Assembly: GCF_002257645.1 (NCBI RefSeq)
Contig: NZ_NQMO01000003.1
Coordinates: forward strand, 372,001-436,000
Length of the DNA: 64,000 nucleotides
Direction of reading: 5' to 3'
DNA from: Paenibacillus sp. XY044
Lineage (GTDB): Bacteria; Bacillota; Bacilli; Paenibacillales; Paenibacillaceae
Each line of letters starts with the position of its first letter. The stretch's first letter is position 1. Below the pieces are notes generated by a model that had not been told where the DNA came from, ran no database searches, and saw only the letters and a program-made list of their open reading frames with translations. Positions 9,506 through 17,778 of this stretch are shown in pieces. Made by a program: the position numbers and the translations under genes.

Positions 9506-9534
9506 ACCATTCCGTCCCGCGGAATGGTTTTTTT
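9506..9534 (+). terminator. Rho-independent terminator after thiF/moeB
   Basis: Perfect 9-bp stem ACCATTCCG / CGGAATGGT with a 5-base loop and seven T residues. Confidence 0.9.
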
Positions 9535-9637
9535 ATTTTGCGGTCACCCTATACGGGAAACAACCATGTGCGCTCGCTAAAGCGTGCGTTCCGGGTCGCA
9601 TATTATCATAACTAAGAAAAAAAGTCGGTGGGCTGCT

Positions 9638-10327
9638 ATGCATGAAAGCATTCTGGTTATGGGACTGACGAATGAAAGTGAGGTTGTCGACGCTCTGCTG
9701 GAAGAGCGGTTCGAAATATATATCGCCGGGCACGAAGAAGAAGCTGCCATGTACGCGCGCAGCTACCCGGTTGACCTGCTGCTTGTGGGTTTGACCGATC
9801 CCCCCATGCCTTTAAACCGGCTCATTCGTTCCGTTCAGCGAGAGCAGAAGGGCCGGCGGTTTCCGGTCGTGGTTTTGATGCATTCCGATTTGGACTTGCC
9901 TGCGGCCAAGCTTTTTCGTGCAGGTGCTAACGATGTGTTGAAAAATCCTGTGGAAACCGATGAACTGCTGGCTCGGATCCGCAATTTGCTGTCTCTTTTC
10001 GGGCTGATCGAGGAGCAGGACGGGCAGACGGTAACGGTTGCCGATCTGGTCATTGACCCCAAGAGCCGGACGGTAACGCGCGGTGGAGTCGCCATTGAGC
10101 TAACTGCGAAAGAATATGATCTGCTGCTGTATCTAGCCAGGCATGCCAATGAGGTGTGCAGCCGTGAGAATATTTTGAAGTATGTATGGGAATTCGACTT
10201 TCATATGGTGACCAATGTCGTGGATGTATATATCAGGCATTTGAGGAAAAAGGTTGACCGAGGATTTAAGCAAAAACTGATTCACACTGTACGCGGAGTG
10301 GGTTATATAATAAAAGAAGGCCGATAG
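9638..10327 (+). CDS. OmpR-family regulator with degenerate receiver domain
   Basis: 229 residues from ATG 9638. The C-terminal half is a normal OmpR/PhoB winged helix (ELTAKEYDLLLYL, NVVDVYIRHLRKKVD, HTVRGVGYI). The N-terminal half has the length and fold pattern of a receiver, but its phosphorylation residues are gone: the start reads ILVMGLTNE without the acidic pair, the acceptor-Asp position reads LLLVGLTDP with Gly, and the Lys loop reads DVLKNPV. It should therefore work without phosphorylation. No histidine kinase gene is adjacent. Targets are unknown; the convergent NlpC/P60 gene next to it may be coincidental. The frame opens 54 bases earlier, but no ribosome site supports a longer protein. 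Confidence 0.82.
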   Translation: MHESILVMGLTNESEVVDALLEERFEIYIAGHEEEAAMYARSYPVDLLLVGLTDPPMPLNRLIRSVQREQKGRRFPVVVLMHSDLDLPAAKLFRAGANDVLKNPVETDELLARIRNLLSLFGLIEEQDGQTVTVADLVIDPKSRTVTRGGVAIELTAKEYDLLLYLARHANEVCSRENILKYVWEFDFHMVTNVVDVYIRHLRKKVDRGFKQKLIHTVRGVGYIIKEGR

Positions 10328-10369
10328 TCCCAATGGACTAGCAGCCTTCAAGATCAATGTCTTAATAAC

Positions 10370-10888
10370 CTACAGCACGCGGCGTGCTTTCAGGTAAGTT
10401 TTCTTCCAGTTGCCGGAGTTCAGATTGGAGATCGTTACGCCGGGAGAACCGTACGTGTGCAGGATTTTACCGTTGCCGGCATAGACTGCGACATGCGTTA
10501 CGTTATGGCCGTTGGCTCTGCTGCCGCTGGAGAAGAATACGAGATCTCCGGGCTTCAGGTTAGCTTTCGATACGGCTTTTCCGACTTTGGATTGCGCTAC
10601 TGAAGTACGCGGCAAGTTTACGCCGTACTTTTTAAAGATATGTTTCATAAAGGAAGAGCAGTCAAAATTTCTCGTCGTGCTTGTCGAAGCACCGAACTTG
10701 TAAGGAGTACCCATATATTGCTTACCGTAATTAACGACTTTTTGTCCAGTCGTTGTCGAAGTCGTTGCAACATTAGTTTTAGCGGCAGAGGCTTCCGTTA
10801 CCTGTGCGCTCGTTGCGATCATTCCACCAAAACCTATAGATGCACATAACCCTACGGTTACTACTTTTTGGATCAGTTGTTTATTCAT
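10370..10888 (-). CDS. Secreted NlpC/P60 endopeptidase (cell wall hydrolase)
   Basis: 172 residues. Residues 1-35 are a signal peptide ending near ASAA. A short Thr-rich linker is followed by an NlpC/P60 domain with the catalytic triad Cys77 (in FDCSSF), His132 (in VTHVAVY) and His144 (in ILHTYG). The family cuts the gamma-D-Glu to diamino acid bond in peptidoglycan stem peptides outside the cell. There is no LysM or SH3 domain, so it is a minimal enzyme. GGAGGT lies 8 bases upstream of the ATG. A WalR-like direct repeat overlaps the probable -10 region, which would fit control by cell wall stress. Confidence 0.9.
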   Translation of the reverse strand: MNKQLIQKVVTVGLCASIGFGGMIATSAQVTEASAAKTNVATTSTTTGQKVVNYGKQYMGTPYKFGASTSTTRNFDCSSFMKHIFKKYGVNLPRTSVAQSKVGKAVSKANLKPGDLVFFSSGSRANGHNVTHVAVYAGNGKILHTYGSPGVTISNLNSGNWKKTYLKARRVL

Positions 10889-10933
10889 GTTGTATTACCT
10901 CCAAATTTCGTTTTCTTTCAAGCTCGTCTCCGA

Positions 10934-10953
10934 GTATAACAGCTTTGTAACTC
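10934..10953 (-). promoter_or_regulatory. WalR-like direct repeat overlapping a -10 element of the NlpC/P60 gene
   Basis: On the minus strand the sequence is AGTTAC-AAAGC-TGTTAT-ACT. It matches the WalR consensus TGTWAH-N5-TGTWAH with one mismatch, and its end forms a TATACT -10 hexamer. No good -35 is visible, which suggests an activator-dependent promoter. The rest of 10889-11073 shows no gene. Confidence 0.45.
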
Positions 10954-11073
10954 CCTAAATTCTGGATAAGGTGTAACAAAACGTTGTCGCTGTAAGGAGA
11001 ATGGGCATTTATTAAAAAACGATTAAAAGTTACAAAAAATTAAGAAATACATATTTCCGTCCTGCAGGAACAC

Positions 11074-11100
11074 AAAAAAACCCTTAAGTATCAAGGGTTT
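11074..11100 (-). terminator. Rho-independent terminator of thiN
   Basis: The stem AAACCCTT / AAGGGTTT with a 7-base loop is followed on the minus strand by seven T residues. Confidence 0.85.
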
Positions 11101-11165
11101 TCATCGTTTTTTGCAATATTTCATTTTGGTTACAAATTTGTTGTCAAACGCAAGCTGCAGCTATC

Positions 11166-11807
11166 TTAATCGTTACTTTGGATGACCAGCAGGAGTCCGC
11201 CTTCCACGCTAATCGTGCCTTGGGAACCGGTTAATTGGTTGCTGATACCGAGGGATTCACCCATTTTGAGCGTTGCGTTGTCCAAGGGGTATTGAAATCC
11301 CGTTAACGTTATTCCGGTCACTTCAGGAGTCATGGGCAGCAGGGAGACATACTTGAACCCGCGGTTCTGTACATCAATAGAAGAGCCAGTGAGCGTTAAA
11401 TAGTTGTTCCGGTCAAGCAGGGCGCAGGAGATGTGGTGCTGCAACGCCCGGTTCATCATCTGGATATTGGCTAGCGTATGGTCAAGCCTCGATCCTGTAA
11501 CCCCCATCAGCAGGATGATATCCGGCTGTTCTTTGATGGCCAGGTCCAGAGCAAGCTCGGTGTCGGTCAAATCCTTGTCGATGGGGTCGCAGTCGATGAG
11601 CTGCTTGCTGCGGCTTTTGACATTCTGCAAGTCGGCTGGAGATATAGAGTCAAAATCGCCGACGGCCAAGTCTGGCGTAAAATTGTTTTCTATTAAAAAT
11701 AAAGCTCCCCGATCGGCACCGATCAAAAAGTCGGAAGGCCTGATTTCCTCTAAGTACTGCTTGTGCAGATCGCCTCCGGAAAAGATCAATACCCGTTTCT
11801 GTCCCAT
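11166..11807 (-). CDS. thiN: Thiamine pyrophosphokinase
   Basis: 213 residues, close to the 214 of Bacillus ThiN. The enzyme transfers pyrophosphate from ATP to thiamine, giving thiamine diphosphate. Motifs seen are IGADRGALFL, VGDFDSI, DKDLTDTELAL and GVTGSRLDHTLAN, which are the Asp/Arg-rich substrate and metal sites of the TPK fold. Start ATG 11807 was chosen because GGAGGTAA stands 6 bases upstream; 20 more in-frame residues upstream have no ribosome site. In many Firmicutes thiN sits in the prpC-prkC-rsgA-rpe group; here it stands alone with its own terminator. Confidence 0.92.
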   Translation of the reverse strand: MGQKRVLIFSGGDLHKQYLEEIRPSDFLIGADRGALFLIENNFTPDLAVGDFDSISPADLQNVKSRSKQLIDCDPIDKDLTDTELALDLAIKEQPDIILLMGVTGSRLDHTLANIQMMNRALQHHISCALLDRNNYLTLTGSSIDVQNRGFKYVSLLPMTPEVTGITLTGFQYPLDNATLKMGESLGISNQLTGSQGTISVEGGLLLVIQSND

Positions 11808-11979
11808 CTTATTTACCTCCGATTGTCGCATTGACGGCTCTTGGCAAGCCCTTTGATTCGCTTTCAATCAAATAGGCTTGGAAGTTATTCTAGTATAAAT
11901 CAGAATAGATGGTTGCACAATTCAGCCGGCAGCGGCTACAATGGATGACAGCATATGTTAGGAAGAGGTCAGAAAGAAA

Positions 11980-12639
11980 GTGGACATGCACGTTTTTGAA
12001 CTGTTCAGCATGATCGGCACCATCGCTTTCGCCATGTCCGGTGCGCTCGTAGCCATGGAGGAAGAGTACGACATTTTAGGAATTACGGTTCTCGGCCTGG
12101 TTACCGCCTTCGGTGGCGGGGTCATCCGCAATGTGTTGATCGGCGTGCCGGTGACGACGCTCTGGAGTCAGGGACTGCTGATCAAATTGGCGATCGTCGC
12201 GGTGATCGTCGCTTTCCTGCTGCCCGTAAACTGGATCAGGCACTGGAAAAGAGGCGAGGCGCTGCTGGATGCGGTGGGATTGTCCGCATTCGCCATCCAA
12301 GGCGCGTTGTATGCGACCAATATGCATCATCCGCTCAGCGCGGTGGTTGTTGCCGCTGTGCTAACGGGCAGTGGGGGAGGAATTATCCGGGACCTGCTTG
12401 CCGGAAGGAAGCCGCTTGTGCTTCGCGATGAAATTTATGCCGTATGGGCGATGCTGGCCGGGGTGGCCATCGGACTGCATTGGATCCAGACGACTCTGGA
12501 AGTGATTGCTCTGTTTACGGCCGTGGTGGTGTTCCGGATGCTGTCCGTTTTCTATAAATGGAAGCTTCCGCGGCGTTCGCTGCAGCCGACCACCCTTGAA
12601 CCCGCCATCCGCGACAAGCGGCACAAGGAATCAGCATAA
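11980..12639 (+). CDS. TRIC/UPF0126-family membrane channel protein
   Basis: 219 residues with about seven hydrophobic segments. Two similar halves carry the family's glycine-rich repeats: FAMSGALVAMEE and TAFGGGVIRNVL in the first, FAIQGALYATN and LTGSGGGIIRDLL in the second. The family is related to trimeric intracellular cation channels; the bacterial members (YvgT/YadS) are thought to pass monovalent cations. GTG 11980 is preferred because AGAGG lies 11 bases upstream; ATG 11986 is also possible. It is separated by 26 bases from the phosphatase gene, so the two are probably cotranscribed. Confidence 0.88.
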   Translation: MDMHVFELFSMIGTIAFAMSGALVAMEEEYDILGITVLGLVTAFGGGVIRNVLIGVPVTTLWSQGLLIKLAIVAVIVAFLLPVNWIRHWKRGEALLDAVGLSAFAIQGALYATNMHHPLSAVVVAAVLTGSGGGIIRDLLAGRKPLVLRDEIYAVWAMLAGVAIGLHWIQTTLEVIALFTAVVVFRMLSVFYKWKLPRRSLQPTTLEPAIRDKRHKESA

Positions 12640-12665
12640 AGCTAAGCTAGGAGGACATGACTTAC

Positions 12666-13130
12666 ATGATTCGCGTTTTATTTGTTTGTTTGGGTAACAT
12701 TTGCCGCTCACCGATGGCCGAGGCGATTTTGAGGCATAAGGTGCGCGAGGCCGGCCTGGAAGGAAAGATCAGCGTGGATTCCGCCGGTACGGGTGACTGG
12801 CACATCGGCAAGATTCCGCATGAAGGAACCCGGCGGATGCTGGATCTATACAAGATCAGCTATACAGGAATGAAGGCGAGACAGGTCGCCAGCAGCGATT
12901 TCGAAACCTTCGACTATATCGTTTGCATGGATAACAGCAACGCGGAGAACCTGCGTAAGCTTCCGGGAGGGGAACAGGCGGCTGCCCTGAAGTTTATGGA
13001 CCTGCTGCCCGATCATGAGCTTCGCGAAGTGCCGGACCCTTATTATACGGGGAATTTCGAGCAGGTTTATGAATTGATGGACGCGGGCTGCCAGGTACTT
13101 TTGGACAAAATATGCCAAGAAAAGCTATAA
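12666..13130 (+). CDS. Low-molecular-weight protein-tyrosine phosphatase
   Basis: 154 residues. The P-loop VCLGNICRSP holds the nucleophile Cys8 and Arg14 (CX5R), and the general acid lies in VPDPYYTG near the C-terminus; this is the complete LMW-PTP active site. The sequence resembles the YfkJ-type enzymes of Bacillus, implicated in stress resistance. ATG 12666 was chosen because AGGAGG ends 11 bases before it; the upstream ATG 12657 is only 2 bases from that site. No BY-kinase gene is nearby. Confidence 0.92.
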   Translation: MIRVLFVCLGNICRSPMAEAILRHKVREAGLEGKISVDSAGTGDWHIGKIPHEGTRRMLDLYKISYTGMKARQVASSDFETFDYIVCMDNSNAENLRKLPGGEQAAALKFMDLLPDHELREVPDPYYTGNFEQVYELMDAGCQVLLDKICQEKL

Positions 13131-13172
13131 TGGAAAAGACGCGCCCGAACAAGGCAATGATCAGTAAGGAGA

Positions 13173-13197
13173 ACGGCAGGCGGACTGCCGTTTTTTT
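13173..13197 (+). terminator. Rho-independent terminator after the LMW-PTP gene
   Basis: ACGGCAG / CTGCCGT stem with 5-base loop and seven T residues. Confidence 0.9.
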
Positions 13198-13234
13198 CAG
13201 GCTGGAATTGAAAGCGTAACCACTTGCGGGTATT

Positions 13235-13302
13235 AAAAAAGGTGAACGTCGGCTGAGCTGTGGCTGCTGCATTAGCATTCATACCGGAACATGTTCACCT
13301 TT
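13235..13302 (-). terminator. Possible terminator of the esterase gene
   Basis: AAAGGTGAAC (13238-13247) and GTTCACCTTT (13293-13302) form a 10-bp stem, but the loop is 45 bases. On the minus strand a T run follows. Confidence 0.5.
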
Positions 13303-13328
13303 GTGCTGTTTAATGGGGGGAAGCGGGG

Positions 13329-14060
13329 TCAGGCGTGAAGAAAATACAGCAGCGCATCCGGCAGTTCTTTCTGCCAGAAGCCCCAAATATGCTTGCCGTC
13401 TTTCTCGGCGTACTGAACGGTCGCACCGCGGTCCAGCAGCAGTTCTTTCATGCTTCGGTTGATTTCAACGAAGTTGTAGACACCTAGATCGCTCTCGAAA
13501 TGGGTTTCCTGCAGGCCGACGATCATATAGACATCGAGCCAGGACAAGTCGTCGCTCTCGGATACGATTTCCTGGGTGTCTGTATAGTAAGCGCCGGACA
13601 AGCTGATAATCCGGTGGAACAGCTCCGGATAGTTCATGGTCAAGTGGAGCGACACGCATCCGCCCAGTGAGTCGCCGGCCAGCACGCGCTGCTCAGCGTC
13701 TTTGCGTACCGGATATTTTTGTTCGATGAAGGGAATAATTTCTTCGGCAAAGCACCGGGTGTATGCCTCGAACCGGCTGCCGAATGGCGCATATTCTTCG
13801 GTACGCACGGAGGTGTCGACCTCGACGCCCACGACGATGAAAGGTTCGGCGAGATCGTCCAGGATCAGCTGATTAGCGATGGTCGCGATCCGGCCAAAAT
13901 TAAAAAATTCTTCGCCATCCTGACAGTAGACGACCGGATAGCTGACAACCTCGTGATAGCCGGGAGGCAGATAGACGCGCAGGTTACGGCTTTCGTTCAA
14001 AAAGCGGCTCTCCAGTTGTTCCTTGTGAATGGTTCGTTTCAAGTATTTTGAATCCGTCAT
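13329..14060 (-). CDS. Esterase, alpha/beta hydrolase of the BesA/enterochelin-esterase type
   Basis: 243 residues. The nucleophile elbow is GDSLGG, and a His in GKHIWGFW near the C-terminus completes a likely Ser-Asp-His triad. Beta-strand RVYLPPGYH followed by YPVVYCQDG is typical of the putative esterase (D-family) fold that includes siderophore ester hydrolases. There is no signal peptide, so it acts in the cytoplasm. AGGTGATC precedes the ATG. No siderophore transport genes are next to it, so the true substrate is open. It is divergent from the pdh operon. Confidence 0.85.
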   Translation of the reverse strand: MTDSKYLKRTIHKEQLESRFLNESRNLRVYLPPGYHEVVSYPVVYCQDGEEFFNFGRIATIANQLILDDLAEPFIVVGVEVDTSVRTEEYAPFGSRFEAYTRCFAEEIIPFIEQKYPVRKDAEQRVLAGDSLGGCVSLHLTMNYPELFHRIISLSGAYYTDTQEIVSESDDLSWLDVYMIVGLQETHFESDLGVYNFVEINRSMKELLLDRGATVQYAEKDGKHIWGFWQKELPDALLYFLHA

Positions 14061-14164
14061 TCATGATCACCTTTCGTGCGGTTAATTTTTGCAATCGGGA
14101 AAACAATAAGTTACTATAACCCATGTTTGCCGATTTTGTACCTGTTTCAGTCAAAGGATTCTGT

Positions 14165-14196
14165 CTGTTATACAAAATAAACTAACCTGTTATACA
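14165..14196 (+). promoter_or_regulatory. Direct repeat CTGTTATACA upstream of the pdh promoter
   Basis: Two identical 10-mers at 14165-14174 and 14187-14196, 22 bases apart centre to centre, lie about 45-75 bases upstream of the -35. A related inverted copy (CTATAACAG) lies at 14271-14279 over the predicted transcription start. Confidence 0.5.
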
Positions 14197-14236
14197 TACA
14201 AAGCGCAAATATTTTGAAATTTAATCCGCAATAGCT

Positions 14237-14266
14237 TTGACGAAACGAATAAAACAGGTGTATAAT
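14237..14266 (+). promoter_or_regulatory. Sigma-A promoter of the pdh operon
   Basis: TTGACG at 14237-14242, an 18-base spacer and TATAAT at 14261-14266, about 54 bases ahead of pdhA. This is the strongest promoter match in the window. Confidence 0.8.
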
Positions 14267-14319
14267 AATTCTATAACAGCGGAACTTGATATTCAAATTT
14301 TTTTGTTGAGGTGAAGAGA

Positions 14320-15387
14320 ATGAGCAAGGTTCCTTATGAAGTGTACACCGAGGAAGTCGAAGCGCTTTCCGTGCTTTCTCCGGACGGTGAAATTGTTAAT
14401 GAAGCGAAGATGCCTAAACTTACTGATGATCAGTTAAAAGAAATTATGTACCGTATGGTATTTACACGTACTTGGGATGACCGTGCTGTTAACCTTGGAC
14501 GTCAGGGCCGTCTCGGCTTCTACGCCCCGGTTTCCGGTCAGGAAGCAACGATGGTCGGCAGTGAATTCGCGCTGGAGAAAGATGACTTTGTCTGCCCTGG
14601 CTACCGCGATATGCCGCAGATCGTATGGCATGGACTTCCGCTTTACCAAGCGTTCCTGTATTCCCGCGGACATCAAGAAGGCGGACGCATCCCTGAGGGC
14701 GTTAACGTTTTGATGCCTCAAATTATTATCGGCGCGCAAATTTTGCACGCGATGGGTATTGCGATGGGCTACAAGCTCAAGAAGCAGAAGCAAGTGGTTA
14801 TTACGTACACGGGTGACGGCGGTTCTTCCGAGGGCGACTTCTACGAAGGCCTGAACTATGCCGGACGCTTCAAACTTCCTGTCATTTTCTTTGTACAAAA
14901 CAACGGCTACGCCATTACGACTCCTTTCGCAAAACAAACGGCATCCTTGTCGATCGCGCACAAAGCGGTTGCAGCCGGTATCCGCGGCGTAAAAGTCGAC
15001 GGTATGGACGTGCTTGCCGTTATTAGTGCTGTTCAAGAAGCTGCTGAGCTAGCACGGAGCGGCGAAGGCGCAACCCTGATCGAAGGCGTAACTTACCGTT
15101 ACCGTCCGCACTCCTTGTCCGACGATGCAACCAAATACCGCACGAAGGACGAAGAAGGCGAATGGAACGCGAAGGATCCGATTACGCGCCTCGGCAAGTA
15201 CCTGGAGAAGAAAGGCCTGTGGTCGGAAGAAGACACGGCCCGCGTGAAAGATGAAGCCAAAGCGAAAGTGAACGAAGAGATCAAAAAAGCGGAGCAAACA
15301 CAAAAAATGACCGTTCCCGGCCTGATCGACAGCATGTTCGAACAAACACCGAAACACTTGGAAGAACAAAAGGCCGATTTCCAATAA
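14320..15387 (+). CDS. pdhA: Pyruvate dehydrogenase E1 component, alpha subunit
   Basis: 355 residues. The thiamine diphosphate motif runs from GDGGSSEGDFYEG to VQNNGYAI, and the phosphorylation-loop region RYRPHSLSDD follows, both typical of E1-alpha of 2-oxo acid dehydrogenases. With E1-beta it decarboxylates pyruvate and hands the acetyl group to lipoyl-E2. The order E1a-E1b-E2-E3 and the high-expression codon use point to PDH rather than the branched-chain complex. ATG 14320 follows GAGGTGA by about 6 bases; a GTG three codons earlier lies within that site. Confidence 0.95.
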   Translation: MSKVPYEVYTEEVEALSVLSPDGEIVNEAKMPKLTDDQLKEIMYRMVFTRTWDDRAVNLGRQGRLGFYAPVSGQEATMVGSEFALEKDDFVCPGYRDMPQIVWHGLPLYQAFLYSRGHQEGGRIPEGVNVLMPQIIIGAQILHAMGIAMGYKLKKQKQVVITYTGDGGSSEGDFYEGLNYAGRFKLPVIFFVQNNGYAITTPFAKQTASLSIAHKAVAAGIRGVKVDGMDVLAVISAVQEAAELARSGEGATLIEGVTYRYRPHSLSDDATKYRTKDEEGEWNAKDPITRLGKYLEKKGLWSEEDTARVKDEAKAKVNEEIKKAEQTQKMTVPGLIDSMFEQTPKHLEEQKADFQ

Positions 15388-15441
15388 ATCGTTTGATCCG
15401 TATTGCGTAGTTTAACGAATGTTTAAGGAGGAAATGAAGCA

Positions 15442-16422
15442 ATGGCACAAATGAATATGAAGGAAGCAATCCGCGATGCGCTGCGCGTGGAACTCAAGCG
15501 TGACCCGAACGTGATTGTGTTTGGTGAGGACGTAGGTAATGTCGGCGGCGTTTTCCGTGCGACGGAAGGCCTGCAAAAAGAATTCGGAGAGGAACGCGTC
15601 TTTGACACGCCGCTGGCTGAATCCGCGATCGGCGGTCTGGCTGTAGGCCTCGGGATCCAAGGTTTCCGTCCGGTAGCAGAAATCCAGTTTGTCGGCTTTA
15701 TCTTTGAAGCTCTGGACCAAATGTTCGTACAGGCAGCCCGCATGCGTTTCCGTTCCGGCGGACGCTACAACGCGCCGATCGTATTCCGTACACCGTTTGG
15801 CGGCGGGGTTAAAGCGGCTGAGCTTCACACCGATTCCCTGGAAGGTTTGGCAGTACAAACACCGGGTATTAAAGTGGTAGTGCCGTCGAACCCTTACGAC
15901 GCCAAAGGCCTGATGATCGCGGCGATCCGCGACAACGATCCGGTGTTCTTCATGGAGCACTTGAACCTGTACCATGCTTTCCGCGCCGAGGTGCCTGAAG
16001 AGGACTACACTGTTGAGCTGGGTAAAGCCAACGTGGTTCGCGAAGGTTCCGACGTGACGATCATCGCATACGGCATGATGGTTCACACCGCAACGAAAGC
16101 AGCGGAAGAGCTTGAGAAAACGAAAGGCATCAAAGCCGAAATCATCGACCTGCGTACGCTGAATCCTTTGGATATCGACACGATCGTTGCATCGGTCAAG
16201 AAAACCAACCGTGCCATCGTCGTACAGGAAGCTCAAAAAACTTCCGGCGTTGCGGCTGAGGTCATTGCTCAAATCAACGAAAAAGCGATTCTTCACCTGG
16301 AAGCTCCGGTACTGCGCGTAGCTGGACCTGACACGGTATACCCTTTTGCCCAAATCGAAGATACATGGCTTCCTACACCGGCTCGAGTAATCGCTGCAGT
16401 CAACAAAGTCATGGAATTCTAA
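15442..16422 (+). CDS. pdhB: Pyruvate dehydrogenase E1 component, beta subunit
   Basis: 326 residues, the usual length of E1-beta (about 325). Family motifs include [44 protein letters not shown] and the C-terminal domain with [15 protein letters not shown]. It forms the alpha2-beta2 E1 that binds thiamine diphosphate at the subunit interface. AAGGAGG lies 9 bases ahead of the ATG. The gap to pdhA is 54 bases and shows no terminator, so the genes are one operon. Confidence 0.95.
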   Translation: MAQMNMKEAIRDALRVELKRDPNVIVFGEDVGNVGGVFRATEGLQKEFGEERVFDTPLAESAIGGLAVGLGIQGFRPVAEIQFVGFIFEALDQMFVQAARMRFRSGGRYNAPIVFRTPFGGGVKAAELHTDSLEGLAVQTPGIKVVVPSNPYDAKGLMIAAIRDNDPVFFMEHLNLYHAFRAEVPEEDYTVELGKANVVREGSDVTIIAYGMMVHTATKAAEELEKTKGIKAEIIDLRTLNPLDIDTIVASVKKTNRAIVVQEAQKTSGVAAEVIAQINEKAILHLEAPVLRVAGPDTVYPFAQIEDTWLPTPARVIAAVNKVMEF

Positions 16423-16455
16423 GAATCGCAGTCATTAAATAGGGAGGTAGTAACG

Positions 16456-17775
16456 GTGGCTAAATTTGAATATCGGTTCCCCGAACTGGGAGAGGGTTTG
16501 CATGAAGGCGAAATCATCAAAATGCACATCAAACCCGGCGATAAAGTAACAGACGACGACATCATTATGGAAGTGCAAAACGACAAGGCAGTCGTAGAAG
16601 TGCCTTGTCCGGTTAACGGCACAGTGCAGGAAGTGTTCACGAAGGACGGACAGGTGTGCCGTGTTGGCGAAGTAGTCGCCATTATCGATGCGGAAGGCGA
16701 AGTGCCTGAGCAGGAAGCACCTGCCGGCGATCACGGCGCTCAAGAGGCAGACGCAGCGAAAGGCAGCGCGGATACGACTTCTTCCCCTGCGGCAAGCAGC
16801 CCTGCCGATGCCAAAGAAGGCGGCGCAGACCAAGCTCCGGCTCCTGCAGCTCCGAACAAAGAAGTTCTGGCTACGCCAAGCGTTCGCAAGTTTGCGCGTG
16901 AGCAAGGCGTTGACATCGCACAAGTGAACGGATCAGGCAACAACGGTAAAATCACTAGAGAAGACATCGAAGCATTCAAGAACGGCGGAGGCCAAGCAGC
17001 GGCACCTGCAGCGGCGAAGGCTGAAGACAAGGCTGCTCCAGCAGCGGCAGCGGCACCTGCTGCAGATGCGCGTGCCGAAGAAGAGCGCGTACCGTTCAAG
17101 GGCATCCGTAAGGCGATCGCCAACGCAATGGTGAAATCGGCTTACACGGCTCCGCATGTTACGATCATGGACGAAGTGGACGTGACCGAACTGGTGGCAT
17201 TCCGTACCCGCATGAAGCCGATCGCCGAGAAGAAAGGCACGAAGGTCACATATCTGCCGTTCATCGTCAAAGCGCTTGTGGCGGCTAGCCGTCAATTCCC
17301 TGCTTTGAACGCAACGATCGACGAAGAAAACAACGAAATTGTGTACAAAAAGTACTACAACATCGGTATCGCAACCGATACGGACAACGGTCTGATCGTA
17401 CCGGTCATCAAAGATGCCGACCGTAAGAGCATCTGGATGATCGCTGACGCGATCCGCGACCTCGCGGCACGCGGCCGTGACGGCAAACTGGCTCCGGCAG
17501 AAATGAAAGGCAGCACGATCTCCATCACCAATATCGGTTCCGCCGGCGGCATGTTCTTTACTCCGATCATCAACTTCCCTGAAGTGGCGATCCTGGGTAC
17601 CGGACGCATTACCGAAAAACCTGTCGTGAAGAACGGCGAAATCGTAGCAGCTCCAGTGATGGCTCTGTCCCTAAGCTTTGACCACCGCATCATCGACGGT
17701 GCTACAGCCCAAAACTTTATGAACTATATTAAATCACTGCTCAGCAATCCTGAGCTGCTGGTTATGGAGGTGTAA
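16456..17775 (+). CDS. pdhC: Dihydrolipoamide acetyltransferase, E2 of pyruvate dehydrogenase
   Basis: 439 residues. Residues 1-80 form one lipoyl domain with the modified Lys44 in NDKAVVE. Ala/Pro/Glu-rich flexible linkers surround a peripheral subunit-binding domain ([23 protein letters not shown]). The C-terminal catalytic domain carries the HRIIDG active site near residue 415. It makes acetyl-CoA from acetyl-lipoamide and forms the core of the complex. The start is GTG 16456 behind GGGAGG; no ATG is available near it. The linkers make the reading frame unusually GC-rich around 16.7-17.1 kb. Confidence 0.95.
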   Translation: MAKFEYRFPELGEGLHEGEIIKMHIKPGDKVTDDDIIMEVQNDKAVVEVPCPVNGTVQEVFTKDGQVCRVGEVVAIIDAEGEVPEQEAPAGDHGAQEADAAKGSADTTSSPAASSPADAKEGGADQAPAPAAPNKEVLATPSVRKFAREQGVDIAQVNGSGNNGKITREDIEAFKNGGGQAAAPAAAKAEDKAAPAAAAAPAADARAEEERVPFKGIRKAIANAMVKSAYTAPHVTIMDEVDVTELVAFRTRMKPIAEKKGTKVTYLPFIVKALVAASRQFPALNATIDEENNEIVYKKYYNIGIATDTDNGLIVPVIKDADRKSIWMIADAIRDLAARGRDGKLAPAEMKGSTISITNIGSAGGMFFTPIINFPEVAILGTGRITEKPVVKNGEIVAAPVMALSLSFDHRIIDGATAQNFMNYIKSLLSNPELLVMEV

Positions 17776-17778
17776 GAT

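Noticed and set aside
10889..11073. A second c-di-AMP riboswitch before the NlpC/P60 gene
   Set aside because: Such genes often carry one, but the conserved GGGGTGAATC and CCGAATCCG blocks are absent on the minus strand.
13208..13222. A perfect cre-like sequence TTGAAAGCGTAACCA
   Set aside because: It lies between two convergent genes, downstream of both stops, where CcpA would have no promoter to act on. Probably a chance match.
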